Shown here piece after piece: positions 1-9,183 of a stretch of 64,000 nt of DNA (its first letter is position 1; the number at the start of each line of letters is the position of its first letter). Source of the DNA: Gammaproteobacteria bacterium (lineage in GTDB: Bacteria; Pseudomonadota; Gammaproteobacteria; GCA-002705445; GCA-002716945); NCBI GenBank assembly GCA_002716945.1, contig PBCF01000002.1, positions 1 through 64,000 of the forward strand, given 5' to 3'. The notes beneath the pieces were generated by a model. The model was not told the origin of the DNA. It saw only the letters and a program-made list of their open reading frames with translations, and did not search any database. The position numbers were made by a program, and so were the translations under genes.

Positions 1-1
1 T

Positions 2-544
2 AATGAATCTGGAAAGGGATATCATTTTGAAAATAAGATAGTTGGTGGTGTTATCCCGAGGGAATATATTCCTTCAGTAGATAAAGGTATGCAAGAAGCG
101 CTTAAAAATGGGGTAATTGCTGGATATCCTATTGAGGATGTGCGTACTGAATTGGTGTTTGGTAGTTATCATGATGTTGATTCATCTGAGATGGCATTTA
201 AAATTGCTGGCTCAATGGCAATTCAGGAGGCTTGCAGAAAAGCTTCGCCAAAATTAATGGAGCCAATTATGAGGGTGGAAGTTATAGTCCCTGACGAATA
301 TTTAGGTGACGTGATAGGGGATTTAAACTCTCGACGAGGTAAAATAGAAGGGATGGAACAACGCAAAGAAGCTCAAGTAGTAGCTGCCTTTGTTCCGCTA
401 AGCAGTATGTTTGGCTATGTAACGGATTTACGTTCAATTACTCAAGGACGTACAGTATTCCATATGGAATTTGCAAAGTACCAGCAAGTACCATCTAGTG
501 TTGAAGAGGAAATCTTAGAAAAATATCATGGAAAAGTATCATAG
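2..544 (+). CDS. Elongation factor G paralogue, C-terminal part (5' end outside window)
   Basis: The reading frame is open from base 2 to a stop at 542-544, giving the last ~180 residues of an EF-G: part of domain IV, then domain V. Diagnostic strings are [23 protein letters not shown]-like [15 protein letters not shown] and [18 protein letters not shown] is the GTPase that moves tRNA and mRNA through the ribosome and helps recycle ribosomes. It is only about half identical by eye to the complete EF-G at 14377-16476, so it is a paralogue and not a recent copy. Features such as EPIMRVEV and [12 protein letters not shown] are closer to what I recall of Thermus/Chloroflexi-like or spd-type EF-Gs than to the usual gammaproteobacterial one. 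It sits 22 bases before tuf. GC content and CGN arginine codons are higher than in most of the window. Whether the gene is intact upstream cannot be seen. Confidence 0.9.
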   Translation, partial: NESGKGYHFENKIVGGVIPREYIPSVDKGMQEALKNGVIAGYPIEDVRTELVFGSYHDVDSSEMAFKIAGSMAIQEACRKASPKLMEPIMRVEVIVPDEYLGDVIGDLNSRRGKIEGMEQRKEAQVVAAFVPLSSMFGYVTDLRSITQGRTVFHMEFAKYQQVPSSVEEEILEKYHGKVS

Positions 545-566
545 TTTAAATATACGGAGTTGAGCA

Positions 567-1754
567 ATGGCCAAGGAAAAATTTGAAAGAACAAAACCTC
601 ATGTAAATATTGGTACCATAGGTCATGTTGATCATGGAAAAACCACTCTTACCGCAGCAATTACCACAGTTCAAGCTGCACGTGGTTTAGCTGAAGTAAT
701 GGCTTTTGATAATATAGATAATGCCCCGGAGGAGAGAGAGCGCGGGATAACGATTCAAACTGCCCATGTAGAGTATGAAACAGAAAATCGTCATTATGCT
801 CATGTAGATTGTCCTGGTCATGCTGATTATATTAAAAATATGATTACTGGTGCAGCTCAGATGGATGGTGCGGTCTTAGTTGTTTCTGCGGCTGATGGTC
901 CAATGCCTCAGACTCGAGAGCATGTATTGCTTGCGAAGCAAGTAAACGTTCCTTCTATTGTTGTTTTTATGAATAAGGTTGATCAAGTTGATGATGAAGA
1001 ATTGTTAGAGTTGGTAGAAATGGAACTTCGTGATTTATTAAATGAATATGAATTCCCAGGAGATGATACGCCGATTATCAAGGGTTCTGCTTTAAATGCT
1101 TTGAATTCACCTAGTGATGATTCTGCTAATAAGTGCATTGTCGAATTAATGGAGGCTTGTGATAGTTTTATTCCTGAGCCGGAACGCGATGTGGATAAGC
1201 CGTTTCTTATGCCTGTAGAGGATGTATTTTCAATTACTGGGCGCGGTACAGTAGGGACAGGTCGTATAGAAAGAGGGATTATAAAAGTGGGTGATGAAAT
1301 ATCGATTTTAGGTATGGGTGCTGATAGTAAGACAACAGTTACGGGTGTTGAAATGTTTAGAAAGCTTTTGGATGAAGGGCAGGCGGGTGATAATGCGGGT
1401 CTTTTATTACGTGGTGTAGACAAAGAAGATTTAAGTCGTGGTATGGTGCTTGCAGCTCCAGGTTCAATTACTCCTCACACTAAATTTAAAGCAAGTGTAT
1501 ATGTGCTGAAAAAAGAAGAAGGTGGGCGTCATACTCCATTTTTTAATGGCTATCGTCCGCAATTTTATTTTAGGACTACCGATGTAACTGGCGCAATTCA
1601 GCTTCCTAAGGATGTTGAAATGGTTATGCCGGGAGACAATGTCAAAATGTCTGTTGAACTTATTACGCCAATTGCAATGGAAGAGAAATTGAAATTTGCG
1701 ATTCGCGAAGGTGGTAAAACGGTTGGTGCCGGCGTTGTTACAAAAATTTTATAG
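567..1754 (+). CDS. tuf: Elongation factor Tu
   Basis: EF-Tu carries aminoacyl-tRNA to the ribosomal A site as a GTP complex. The 395-residue product has the full GTPase set: GHVDHGKT (residues 19-26), the switch I string [16 protein letters not shown] with the catalytic histidine, and NKVD for guanine recognition, followed by the two beta-barrel domains. A GGAG ribosome binding site precedes the ATG. It lies between an EF-G gene and tRNA-Trp, the usual place for the tuf copy upstream of secE. It is the only tuf in the window; the normal second site after fusA is empty. Thirteen of 18 arginine codons are CGN, whereas AGA/AGG dominate in the ribosomal genes downstream. Several stretches (for example [17 protein letters not shown]) differ from typical gammaproteobacterial EF-Tu. 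Function is certain; origin is open. Confidence 0.98.
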   Translation: MAKEKFERTKPHVNIGTIGHVDHGKTTLTAAITTVQAARGLAEVMAFDNIDNAPEERERGITIQTAHVEYETENRHYAHVDCPGHADYIKNMITGAAQMDGAVLVVSAADGPMPQTREHVLLAKQVNVPSIVVFMNKVDQVDDEELLELVEMELRDLLNEYEFPGDDTPIIKGSALNALNSPSDDSANKCIVELMEACDSFIPEPERDVDKPFLMPVEDVFSITGRGTVGTGRIERGIIKVGDEISILGMGADSKTTVTGVEMFRKLLDEGQAGDNAGLLLRGVDKEDLSRGMVLAAPGSITPHTKFKASVYVLKKEEGGRHTPFFNGYRPQFYFRTTDVTGAIQLPKDVEMVMPGDNVKMSVELITPIAMEEKLKFAIREGGKTVGAGVVTKIL

Positions 1755-1790
1755 AGTAAATAGCTATCATCTGAATTATTTTAGATTGAT

Positions 1791-1863
1791 AGGCTAGTAG
1801 CTCAATTGGTAGAGCGACGGTCTCCAAAACCGTAGGTTGGGGGTTCGAGTCCCTCCTGGCCTG
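1791..1863 (+). tRNA. tRNA-Trp (anticodon CCA), no encoded 3' CCA
   Basis: A full cloverleaf can be drawn. The acceptor stem is AGGCTAG/CTGGCCT with one T-G wobble. The D arm is GCTC...GAGC. The anticodon stem is ACGGT/ACCGT with loop CTCCAAA, so the anticodon is CCA (tryptophan). The T arm is GGGGG-TTCGAGT-CCCTC. The discriminator base is G at 1863. The next three bases are AAG, so the CCA end must be added after transcription. The gene lies between tuf and secE, a common arrangement in Proteobacteria, and is probably cotranscribed with them. Confidence 0.96.
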
Positions 1864-1888
1864 AAGTAGTGTAGGTAGGAAAGTTAAC

Positions 1889-2254
1889 ATGGCTGAAGCA
1901 AAACAAATTGATAGCAATATGCCGTTAATGTTTTTATCCATTGCATTGATCATTGGAAGCATCGTAGCGTTTTATTATTTTTCTGAAATCAGGCTTTTTT
2001 ATAGAGTTTTGGGTGTAATAGGAACTATAATAGTGTCAACTTTTATTATATATCAGACTGCTTTTGGTAAAATGGCCTATACGTATGTTGTAGAATCAAA
2101 AATCGAATTAAAAAAAGTAACCTGGCCAACAAAACAGGAAACAACACAAACAACTCTAGGTGTTATATTTATAGTAATTATTATTGGTGTTTTATTGTGG
2201 TTATTAGATATGTTATTAGGCTGGGCAATAGGAACATTATACGGAGTAACATAG
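1889..2254 (+). CDS. secE: Preprotein translocase subunit SecE
   Basis: SecE clamps the two halves of the SecY channel in the inner membrane. The 121-residue product has three predicted membrane helices (about residues 11-29, 34-53 and 89-112). The conserved amphipathic segment ESKIELKKVTWPTKQET lies just before the last helix. The three-helix form is typical of Gammaproteobacteria; most other bacteria have a single-helix protein of about 60 residues. It is followed after one base by nusG, the usual pair. Confidence 0.95.
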   Translation: MAEAKQIDSNMPLMFLSIALIIGSIVAFYYFSEIRLFYRVLGVIGTIIVSTFIIYQTAFGKMAYTYVVESKIELKKVTWPTKQETTQTTLGVIFIVIIIGVLLWLLDMLLGWAIGTLYGVT

Positions 2255-2255
2255 A

Positions 2256-2789
2256 ATGGGAATGAAATGGTATGTATTACAATCTTTTTCTGGTTATGAA
2301 AAAAAAGTAAAATCATCTCTTGAGGATAGAATCAAGAGAAGTGGATTCGATAAACTTTTTGAAGAAATACTAGTACCTACAGAAGAAGTCCTTGAAATAA
2401 AAGATGACAAACAAAAAAGAACTGAAAGAAAATATTTCCCTGGCTATGTAATGATAAAAATGGAACTTAATGATGATACTTGGCACTTAGTTAGAAATAC
2501 TCCAAAAGTATTAGGTTTTGTAGGTGGCAGTGGTGACAGACCTATACCATTAGCACAATCTGAAGCGGATAATCTAAAAAGATCGATGAAAGAAGGAGTA
2601 GACAGTCCGAAACCTAAAGTTATGTTTGAACCAGGTGAAATTGTACGGATCACGGATGGTCCATTTAATGATTTCAATGGCGAGGTTGAAAAAGTTGATT
2701 TTGAGAAAAATAGATTAAGGGTCGCGGTATTAGTTTTTGGGAAGAAAACACCTATAGAATTATCATTAACACAAGTTGAGAAAGGATAA
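2256..2789 (+). CDS. nusG: Transcription termination/antitermination factor NusG
   Basis: NusG binds the RNA polymerase clamp through its N-terminal NGN domain. Through its C-terminal KOW domain it contacts Rho or ribosomal protein S10. The 177-residue protein shows the NGN start (KWYVLQSFSGYEKKV), the FPGYVMIKME segment, and the KOW motif near residue 125 (FEPGEIVRITDGPFNDFNG). The length equals that of the family. A second methionine two codons downstream (2262) is an alternative start. With so few intrinsic terminators visible in this window, NusG/Rho-dependent termination may matter more than usual; that is inference. Confidence 0.97.
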   Translation: MGMKWYVLQSFSGYEKKVKSSLEDRIKRSGFDKLFEEILVPTEEVLEIKDDKQKRTERKYFPGYVMIKMELNDDTWHLVRNTPKVLGFVGGSGDRPIPLAQSEADNLKRSMKEGVDSPKPKVMFEPGEIVRITDGPFNDFNGEVEKVDFEKNRLRVAVLVFGKKTPIELSLTQVEKG

Positions 2790-2792
2790 TAA

Positions 2793-3224
2793 ATGGCTAA
2801 AGAATTAACAACACAAGTAAAACTTCAAGTTCCTGCTGGTAGTGCAAATCCAGCACCACCAATAGGCCCAGCTTTAGGACAACATGGACTTAACATTCAA
2901 GATTTTTGTAAACAATTTAATGACAGAACTAAAGATGTAGAAAAAGGCTTAGCTTTACCTGTTGTTATTAATGTTTATAAGGATCGATCTTTCGATTTTA
3001 TTATCAAATCGACACCAGCAGCTGTTCTTCTAAAAAAAGCTGCTGGAATCAAAAAAGGAAGTGCAACACCTCAAAGTGATAAGGTTGGCAAAGTGACAAT
3101 GAAACAATTGGAAGAAATTGTTAAACAAAAAGAAGGTGATTTGAATGCAACAGAAATGCAAGAAGCGGTCAAAATAATTGCTGGTACAGCTAGAAGCATG
3201 GGTATAGAGGTTGAAAATAAATGA
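2793..3224 (+). CDS. rplK: 50S ribosomal protein L11
   Basis: L11 forms the base of the L7/L12 stalk, binds 23S rRNA helices 43-44 and takes part in factor binding and RelA activation. The product is 143 residues with the proline-rich N-terminal stretch [19 protein letters not shown] and the C-terminal RNA-binding domain ending [11 protein letters not shown]. It overlaps the start of rplA by 4 bases (ATGA), so the two are likely translationally coupled. Confidence 0.97.
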   Translation: MAKELTTQVKLQVPAGSANPAPPIGPALGQHGLNIQDFCKQFNDRTKDVEKGLALPVVINVYKDRSFDFIIKSTPAAVLLKKAAGIKKGSATPQSDKVGKVTMKQLEEIVKQKEGDLNATEMQEAVKIIAGTARSMGIEVENK

Positions 3225-3922
3225 CTCTCTCAAAAAGACAAAAACAAATATCAGATAAAATTGACTTAACCAAAGTTTATACTTTAAATGATGCCGTGGA
3301 TGTTATAAAAAGCATGCCAAAATTAAAATTTAATGAGTCAATTGATATCAGCATTAATTTAGGTATTGATCCAAAAAATTCAGAGCAAAATGTTCGTGGA
3401 GCATCATCACTTCCTCATGGAATAGGAAAGGAAGTAAAAGTTGTTGTATTTGCAGATGGAGATGATGCATCTACTGCCAAAAAAGCTGGAGCAGATAAAG
3501 TTGGATTTGAGGATTTAATTGAATCTATAAAAAAAAATAAAGATTTGGATGCTGATATTGTTATATCTACTCCTGATTGCATGAAATCACTTGGACAATT
3601 AGGAAGAATTTTGGGACCAAAAAGCCTAATGCCAAATCCGAAAGAAGGGACAGTTACAAAGAATATTGAAAAAGCTGTTAAAGATGCCAAAAAAGGCCAA
3701 ATAAGATATAAAATTGATAAGGCCGGCATAATTCATACTACCATTGGAAAAGTAGACTTTGACTCAAAAAAGTTAGTCGAGAACATTGATACGCTTATTA
3801 ATGACCTAAATAAAGCTAAACCAGCTTCTGCTAAGGGAAAATATATGAAAAATATTACATTATCCTCTACTATGGGGCCTGGAATTAGGGTAGACTTATC
3901 CACAGTTGAAAGGAGCAGCTAA
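3221..3922 (+). CDS. rplA: 50S ribosomal protein L1
   Basis: L1 forms the mobile L1 stalk that guides deacylated tRNA out of the E site. In many bacteria it represses its own rplKA mRNA. The 233-residue product contains the signature [19 protein letters not shown], the usual length and the C-terminal [13 protein letters not shown]. Arginine codons are almost all AGA/AGG (5 of 6), the background usage of this genome. rplJ starts two bases after its stop. Confidence 0.97.
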   Translation: MTLSKRQKQISDKIDLTKVYTLNDAVDVIKSMPKLKFNESIDISINLGIDPKNSEQNVRGASSLPHGIGKEVKVVVFADGDDASTAKKAGADKVGFEDLIESIKKNKDLDADIVISTPDCMKSLGQLGRILGPKSLMPNPKEGTVTKNIEKAVKDAKKGQIRYKIDKAGIIHTTIGKVDFDSKKLVENIDTLINDLNKAKPASAKGKYMKNITLSSTMGPGIRVDLSTVERSS

Positions 3923-3924
3923 TC

Positions 3925-4446
3925 ATGGCGTTGAATCTAGAAGCAAAAAAAGAGTTGGTTAATGAAGTTTCAGACGTACTTGGCAAAGCTGAAACCATAG
4001 TAACTGCTGACTATAGAGGATTAACTGCAAACCAGCTAAATGAGTTTAGAAAGATTTCTAAAAAATCTGACATATATGTAAAAGTTGTTAAAAACAATAT
4101 GTTGAAAATGGCACTAAAGAAGTCTGAGTTCTCTATTTTAGGAGAAAAAGTAGTTGGCCCTCAGATATTAGCTGTATCTAGGGAAAATCCTGGGGAATTT
4201 GCAAAAATCATTAAAAAATTCATTGATAGTAATGATAATATTGAGATAAAATCTCTAGCTTATAAAGGCAACGAATTAGATGTTTCAGAGATTAAAAAAC
4301 TAGCATCATTACCAACATATGAAGAAGCTATAGCGAGATTATTGTCTGTAATGCAAGCACCTATACAAAAACTATTAACAACTTTAGATGCAATACCAAC
4401 TAAAATAGTGAGAACTTTAGATGCTTTAAAAGAGTCAAAGAATTAA
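3925..4446 (+). CDS. rplJ: 50S ribosomal protein L10
   Basis: L10 anchors the L7/L12 dimers to the ribosomal stalk. The 173-residue product has the conserved N-terminal rRNA-binding part (VTADYRGLTANQLNEFRK) and a C-terminal helix (IQKLLTTLDAIPTKIVRTL) that binds L7/L12 dimers. It lies in the standard order rplK-rplA-rplJ-rplL. No obvious leader hairpin is seen between rplA and rplJ because only two bases separate them. Confidence 0.96.
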   Translation: MALNLEAKKELVNEVSDVLGKAETIVTADYRGLTANQLNEFRKISKKSDIYVKVVKNNMLKMALKKSEFSILGEKVVGPQILAVSRENPGEFAKIIKKFIDSNDNIEIKSLAYKGNELDVSEIKKLASLPTYEEAIARLLSVMQAPIQKLLTTLDAIPTKIVRTLDALKESKN

Positions 4447-4467
4447 TATTAAGATGGGAGTTAAAAA

Positions 4468-4857
4468 ATGGCAGCTGTGAAAAAAGAAGAAATATTAGAA
4501 ACAATTTCTAAGATGTCTGTAATGGAGGTAGTTGATTTAATTTCAGAAATGGAAGAAAAATTTGGAGTTAAAGCGGCAGCACCAGTCGCTGCAGTGGCAG
4601 CGCCAGCTCAAGCTGGTGGTGAAGCAGCAGATGCTGCTGAAGAAAAATCATCTTTTGATATTTCTTTAGCTAGTGTTGGTGATAAGAAAATTGATGTGAT
4701 TAAAGCTGTAAGAGCAGTCACAGGTTTAGGTTTAAAAGAAGCGAAGGATAAAGTAGAAGGAGCACCATGTGTTTTGAAAGAGGGAGTCAAGAAGGAAGAG
4801 GCTGACGATTTCAAAAAACAATTAGAAGCAGCTGGTGCGACTGTTGAACTTAAGTAA
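4468..4857 (+). CDS. rplL: 50S ribosomal protein L7/L12
   Basis: L7/L12 is the multicopy stalk protein that recruits translational GTPases. The 129-residue product has the N-terminal dimerisation part, a flexible alanine-rich hinge (about residues 34-56) and the globular C-terminal domain with [27 protein letters not shown] ribosome binding site lies upstream of the ATG. The 54 bases to rpoB hold no clear terminator. Confidence 0.97.
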   Translation: MAAVKKEEILETISKMSVMEVVDLISEMEEKFGVKAAAPVAAVAAPAQAGGEAADAAEEKSSFDISLASVGDKKIDVIKAVRAVTGLGLKEAKDKVEGAPCVLKEGVKKEEADDFKKQLEAAGATVELK

Positions 4858-4911
4858 GTATTTTGACACGTTATTATTTAAATTGGTAAATACCAAAAGG
4901 TTGATTTGGTT

Positions 4912-7900
4912 ATGAAGTATTCTTTTACTGAAAAAAAGAGAATAAGAAAAGACTTTGGCAAGCTAAGCGATATACTTAATATTCCTAATTTAATACAACT
5001 TCAAGTTTCTTCATATAATGCGTTCTTAGGAAGAAATGATGATGGAAAAATTAATAACGCAGAGTCTGGTCTCAATAATGTATTTGAATCTGTGTTTCCA
5101 ATATATGATTATTCTGAAAATTGCAAACTTGAATATACATCCTACACATTAGGTAATGAGGAATACACTGAAGAAGAATGTAGAATAACTGGCAAAAGTT
5201 ATTCTGTTCCATTAAAAGTTGATTTAAAACTCCATGTAAATATTGATAGAAAGAATTCTACTGAACCTATGGAAATACGTGAAAACGCAAGTGTTTTTTT
5301 AGGCGATCTTCCTTTAATGACAAAATATGGAACATTTATAATAAATGGAACAGAAAGAGTAGTTGTTTCACAATTGCATCGTTCACCTGGTGTATTTTTT
5401 GATCATGACAGAGGGAAAACACATGCATCGGGTAAATTACTTTTCAACGCCAGAGTTATTCCCTACCGTGGTTCGTGGTTAGATTTTGAGTTTGATCAAA
5501 AAGATATAATATTTGCTAGAATTGATAGAAGAAGGAAAATTGCATCTACTATAATTTTACGAGCATTAGGGTTAAATACAAAACAAATTATAAATATCTT
5601 TTATACAAAGAACGAAGTCACATTATCTAAAAACCAATTTATGCTACGTCAAAATCTTGCAGATTTAAAAGGTAGAATTGCAGAATTTGATATTAAGGAT
5701 CAAAAAAAGAAAATAATCGTTGGTAAAAGCAAAAGAATTAACATTAGACATATTGAATTGGCAAAAAAATCAAAAATGAAAAGTTTTGCAATTCCATCAG
5801 AATATCTGCTGGGAAAAAGAGTTGGAGAGGATATTAAAATATCTCTTAATAAAACAAAACTTAATATAGACGACGTAGCAGCAGAAGATATTGTAGATAA
5901 AAAGACTGGTGAAGAAATTGTAATAACTGGGAAAACAATCGATAAGAAAATTTTGGAACAAATAAAAGCATCAGATGTGTCTTCAGTCAAAGTTTTTTTA
6001 CTTCGTTGCAATCAATTAATTGATAGAGACACTATTGATTATATTATAGAGAAAAAAATAAATAAATTTGAAATTTTATATACTAATGATTTGGACAAAG
6101 GACCATGGATTTGTAATACAATTGACGAAGAATATAAAACGCTAGATGGAAAAACTACTCAGAACAAAGCTTTAGAAGAAATTTATCGAATGATGAGACC
6201 TGGCGAGCCACCAACTAAAGAAGCTGCAACACAATTATTTAACAACCTATTTCAATCACAAGATAGATATGATTTATCTTCAGTAGGAAGAATGAAGTTT
6301 AACACTAGAGTTGGCCGAACTAGCAAAGATGGCAAAGGTACATTATCTGAAACAGATATAATTGATGTTTTGAAAACTTTAATTGACATAAGAAATGGCT
6401 CTGACTCAGTTGATGATATAGATCATCTAGGTAATAGGCGGGTTAAATCGGTTGGCGAAATGGTGGAAAATCAATTCAGAATTGGATTGGTTAGAGTGGA
6501 AAAAGCTGTCAAAGAGAGACTTAGTGCTATGGAAATAGCAGATAAGCTTCAACCCAAAGATATTGTAAATTCAAAACCTATAACAGCAACTTTGAAAGAG
6601 TTTTTTGGTACAAGCCAACTATCACAGTTTATGGATCAAAACAATCCGCTTGCAGAAATAACGCATAAAAGACGTATATCTGCTCTTGGCCCAGGCGGAT
6701 TAACTAGAGAAAGAGCTGGATTTGAGGTTAGAGATGTACATCCAACACACTATGGTAGGGTTTGTCCAATAGAAACCCCAGAAGGACCAAACATTGGTTT
6801 GATTAATTCTTTGGCCACATATTCAAGAACGAACTTATATGGATTTTTAGAAACTCCTTACAGAGAAGTAGTTAAAGGAAAGGTGATGAAAAATAAAATT
6901 AAATGGCTATCAGCAATAGAAGAAAGCAAATATGTTATAGCTCAAGCAAATACAAAACTAGATAAAAATAATAAAATTACTACGGAATTAGTTTCATGTA
7001 GACATGAGAATGAATTTACAATTTCAAATCCAGATAAAGTTGAATTAATGGATGTATCACCTAAGCAAGTCGTATCAGTTGCAGCTGCATTAATCCCATT
7101 TTTAGAACATGATGATGCTAATAGAGCTCTTATGGGTTCTAATATGCAAAGACAGGCTGTACCAATATTAAAACCAGAAAAACCACTCGTTGGAACTGGT
7201 ATTGAAAAAACCGTTGCAATAGACTCTGGCGCATCTTTTGTGTGTCGAAGAGGTGGGGTTGTAGATTACGTCGATGCTTCAAGAATTGTTGTAAACGTAA
7301 ATGACAATGAAGTAGCTTCTACAAAAGATGATACAGGTGTAGATATATATTCTCTAACTAAATATACAAGAACAAATCAAAACACATGTATTAATCAAAG
7401 GCCATTAGTTAAATCAGGAGATATAATTGAGAAAGGAGATGTCATCGCTGACGGCCCTTCAACAGACTTAGGGGAACTAGCTTTAGGACAGAATTTATTG
7501 ATAGCGTTTATGCCATGGAATGGTTATAACTTTGAAGATTCTATATTAGTATCAGAAAGAGTTGTGCAGGAAGATAAATTTACATCAATTCATATTGAAG
7601 AATTGGAATGTATAGCTAGAGATACAAAACTTGGTTCAGAGGAAATAACATCCGACATTCCTAATGTTAGTGAAAACCTTCTCAATAAACTCGATGATTC
7701 AGGAATAGTCTATGTTGGTGCAGAAGTTAGATCAGGAGATATTTTAGTTGGAAAAGTAACCCCAAAAGGAGAAAGTCAATTAACACCAGAAGAAAAATTA
7801 TTAAGAGCAATATTTGGAGAGAAAGCTTCAGATGTGAAAGATACTTCTTTAAAAGTCCCATCTGGAATGGATGGAACAGTTATAGATGTTAGAGTATTTA

Positions 7901-9174
7901 CTCGTGAAGGCGTAGATAAAGATAAAAGAGCACTTGATATACAAGATTCTTCAATAAGTGATGCTAGAAAAAATTTGGAGGATGAGCTTAGAATAAATCA
8001 GGGTAATATTTATTTGAGAACACGTAAATTATTATTGAATAAAACTGTATCGAAAGGATTTGATAGCATTAAAGCTGGATCAAAGATAACGCAAAGTGTT
8101 TTAGATTCTATTTCTGATGAACATCTTTTTAAAGTTCAATTAAAAAATGAATCAGCAAATATAAATTTAGCTAATTTACTAGTACAGTTAGATAAACTTC
8201 AATCAAAATTCAATGAAGATTTAGAACGAATTACATTAAAAATCTCTGCACCAGATGATCTTGGACCGGGCATTCAGAAAAAAGTTAAAGTTTATTTGGC
8301 GGTGAAGAGAACATTACAACCTGGCGATAAAATGGCTGGTAGGCATGGAAACAAAGGAGTTATATCTCAAATAGTACCTGTTGAAGATATGCCTCATACA
8401 GAAGACGGAATACCTGTTGATATTGTTTTAAATCCGCTTGGAGTTCCATCTAGGATGAATGTAGGACAAGTATTGGAAACTCATTTAGGTTGGGCCGCAA
8501 AAGGAATAGGATTAAAAATTGGAAATATGCTTGAAAATAATGAACAATCAAAAAAATTGAGAACTTTCTTAAGCAAAGTCTACAGCACATGTCCAGGCCA
8601 TAATAAATATGATTTAAAATCATTCACGGATGATGAAATACGCACACTATCTCATAATTTAAAAGAAGGTGTGCCCATGGCTACCCCAGTTTTTGATGGA
8701 GCATCAGAAATTGAAATTAAAACCATGCTTGAATTAGCAGAATTACCATCAAGTGGACAAGCGGTGTTGATAGATGGAAGAACGGGAGAAAAGTTTGAAC
8801 GTCCTGTTACCATTGGATATATGTATATAATCAAACTTAATCATCTTGTTGATGATAAGATGCACGCACGTTCTACTGGACCTTACAGTCTTGTTACGCA
8901 ACAACCATTAGGCGGTAAGGCTCAATTTGGAGGACAGAGATTTGGCGAAATGGAAGTATGGGCATTACAAGCATATGGCGCGGCTAGTGTTTTACAAGAA
9001 ATGCTGACGGTAAAATCTGACGACATAATGGGGAGAAATAGAGTTTATAAAAATATTGTAGATGGAGATTATTCTACTGACTCTCATGTACCTGAATCGT
9101 TCAATGTTTTGCTGAAAGAAATTAGATCACTTGGGATAAATATTAATTTAGACTCAGATAATAAAAAAACATAA
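4912..9174 (+). CDS. rpoB: DNA-directed RNA polymerase subunit beta
   Basis: This subunit forms one half of the polymerase active-site cleft. The ATG at 4912 is chosen because the family starts [17 protein letters not shown]; a TTG two codons earlier has no support. The rifampicin pocket reads [20 protein letters not shown]...ALGPGG, the wild-type drug-sensitive form with the usual Asp, His and Ser. The gammaproteobacterial C-terminal part ([36 protein letters not shown]) is present. At 1420 residues it is about 80 longer than the E. coli protein (1342). Part of the excess is a charged lysine/isoleucine-rich insertion around residues 300-375, before TNDLDKGP. rpoC starts 9 bases after its stop. 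Confidence 0.98.
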   Translation: MKYSFTEKKRIRKDFGKLSDILNIPNLIQLQVSSYNAFLGRNDDGKINNAESGLNNVFESVFPIYDYSENCKLEYTSYTLGNEEYTEEECRITGKSYSVPLKVDLKLHVNIDRKNSTEPMEIRENASVFLGDLPLMTKYGTFIINGTERVVVSQLHRSPGVFFDHDRGKTHASGKLLFNARVIPYRGSWLDFEFDQKDIIFARIDRRRKIASTIILRALGLNTKQIINIFYTKNEVTLSKNQFMLRQNLADLKGRIAEFDIKDQKKKIIVGKSKRINIRHIELAKKSKMKSFAIPSEYLLGKRVGEDIKISLNKTKLNIDDVAAEDIVDKKTGEEIVITGKTIDKKILEQIKASDVSSVKVFLLRCNQLIDRDTIDYIIEKKINKFEILYTNDLDKGPWICNTIDEEYKTLDGKTTQNKALEEIYRMMRPGEPPTKEAATQLFNNLFQSQDRYDLSSVGRMKFNTRVGRTSKDGKGTLSETDIIDVLKTLIDIRNGSDSVDDIDHLGNRRVKSVGEMVENQFRIGLVRVEKAVKERLSAMEIADKLQPKDIVNSKPITATLKEFFGTSQLSQFMDQNNPLAEITHKRRISALGPGGLTRERAGFEVRDVHPTHYGRVCPIETPEGPNIGLINSLATYSRTNLYGFLETPYREVVKGKVMKNKIKWLSAIEESKYVIAQANTKLDKNNKITTELVSCRHENEFTISNPDKVELMDVSPKQVVSVAAALIPFLEHDDANRALMGSNMQRQAVPILKPEKPLVGTGIEKTVAIDSGASFVCRRGGVVDYVDASRIVVNVNDNEVASTKDDTGVDIYSLTKYTRTNQNTCINQRPLVKSGDIIEKGDVIADGPSTDLGELALGQNLLIAFMPWNGYNFEDSILVSERVVQEDKFTSIHIEELECIARDTKLGSEEITSDIPNVSENLLNKLDDSGIVYVGAEVRSGDILVGKVTPKGESQLTPEEKLLRAIFGEKASDVKDTSLKVPSGMDGTVIDVRVFTREGVDKDKRALDIQDSSISDARKNLEDELRINQGNIYLRTRKLLLNKTVSKGFDSIKAGSKITQSVLDSISDEHLFKVQLKNESANINLANLLVQLDKLQSKFNEDLERITLKISAPDDLGPGIQKKVKVYLAVKRTLQPGDKMAGRHGNKGVISQIVPVEDMPHTEDGIPVDIVLNPLGVPSRMNVGQVLETHLGWAAKGIGLKIGNMLENNEQSKKLRTFLSKVYSTCPGHNKYDLKSFTDDEIRTLSHNLKEGVPMATPVFDGASEIEIKTMLELAELPSSGQAVLIDGRTGEKFERPVTIGYMYIIKLNHLVDDKMHARSTGPYSLVTQQPLGGKAQFGGQRFGEMEVWALQAYGAASVLQEMLTVKSDDIMGRNRVYKNIVDGDYSTDSHVPESFNVLLKEIRSLGININLDSDNKKT

Positions 9175-9183
9175 GGAAAATTT

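Noticed and set aside
983-1423. Long minus-strand frame inside tuf (and similar frames inside rpoB, rpoC, fusA and others)
   Set aside because: Shadow frames of well-supported genes with low-complexity Ser/Ile-rich translations and no family resemblance.
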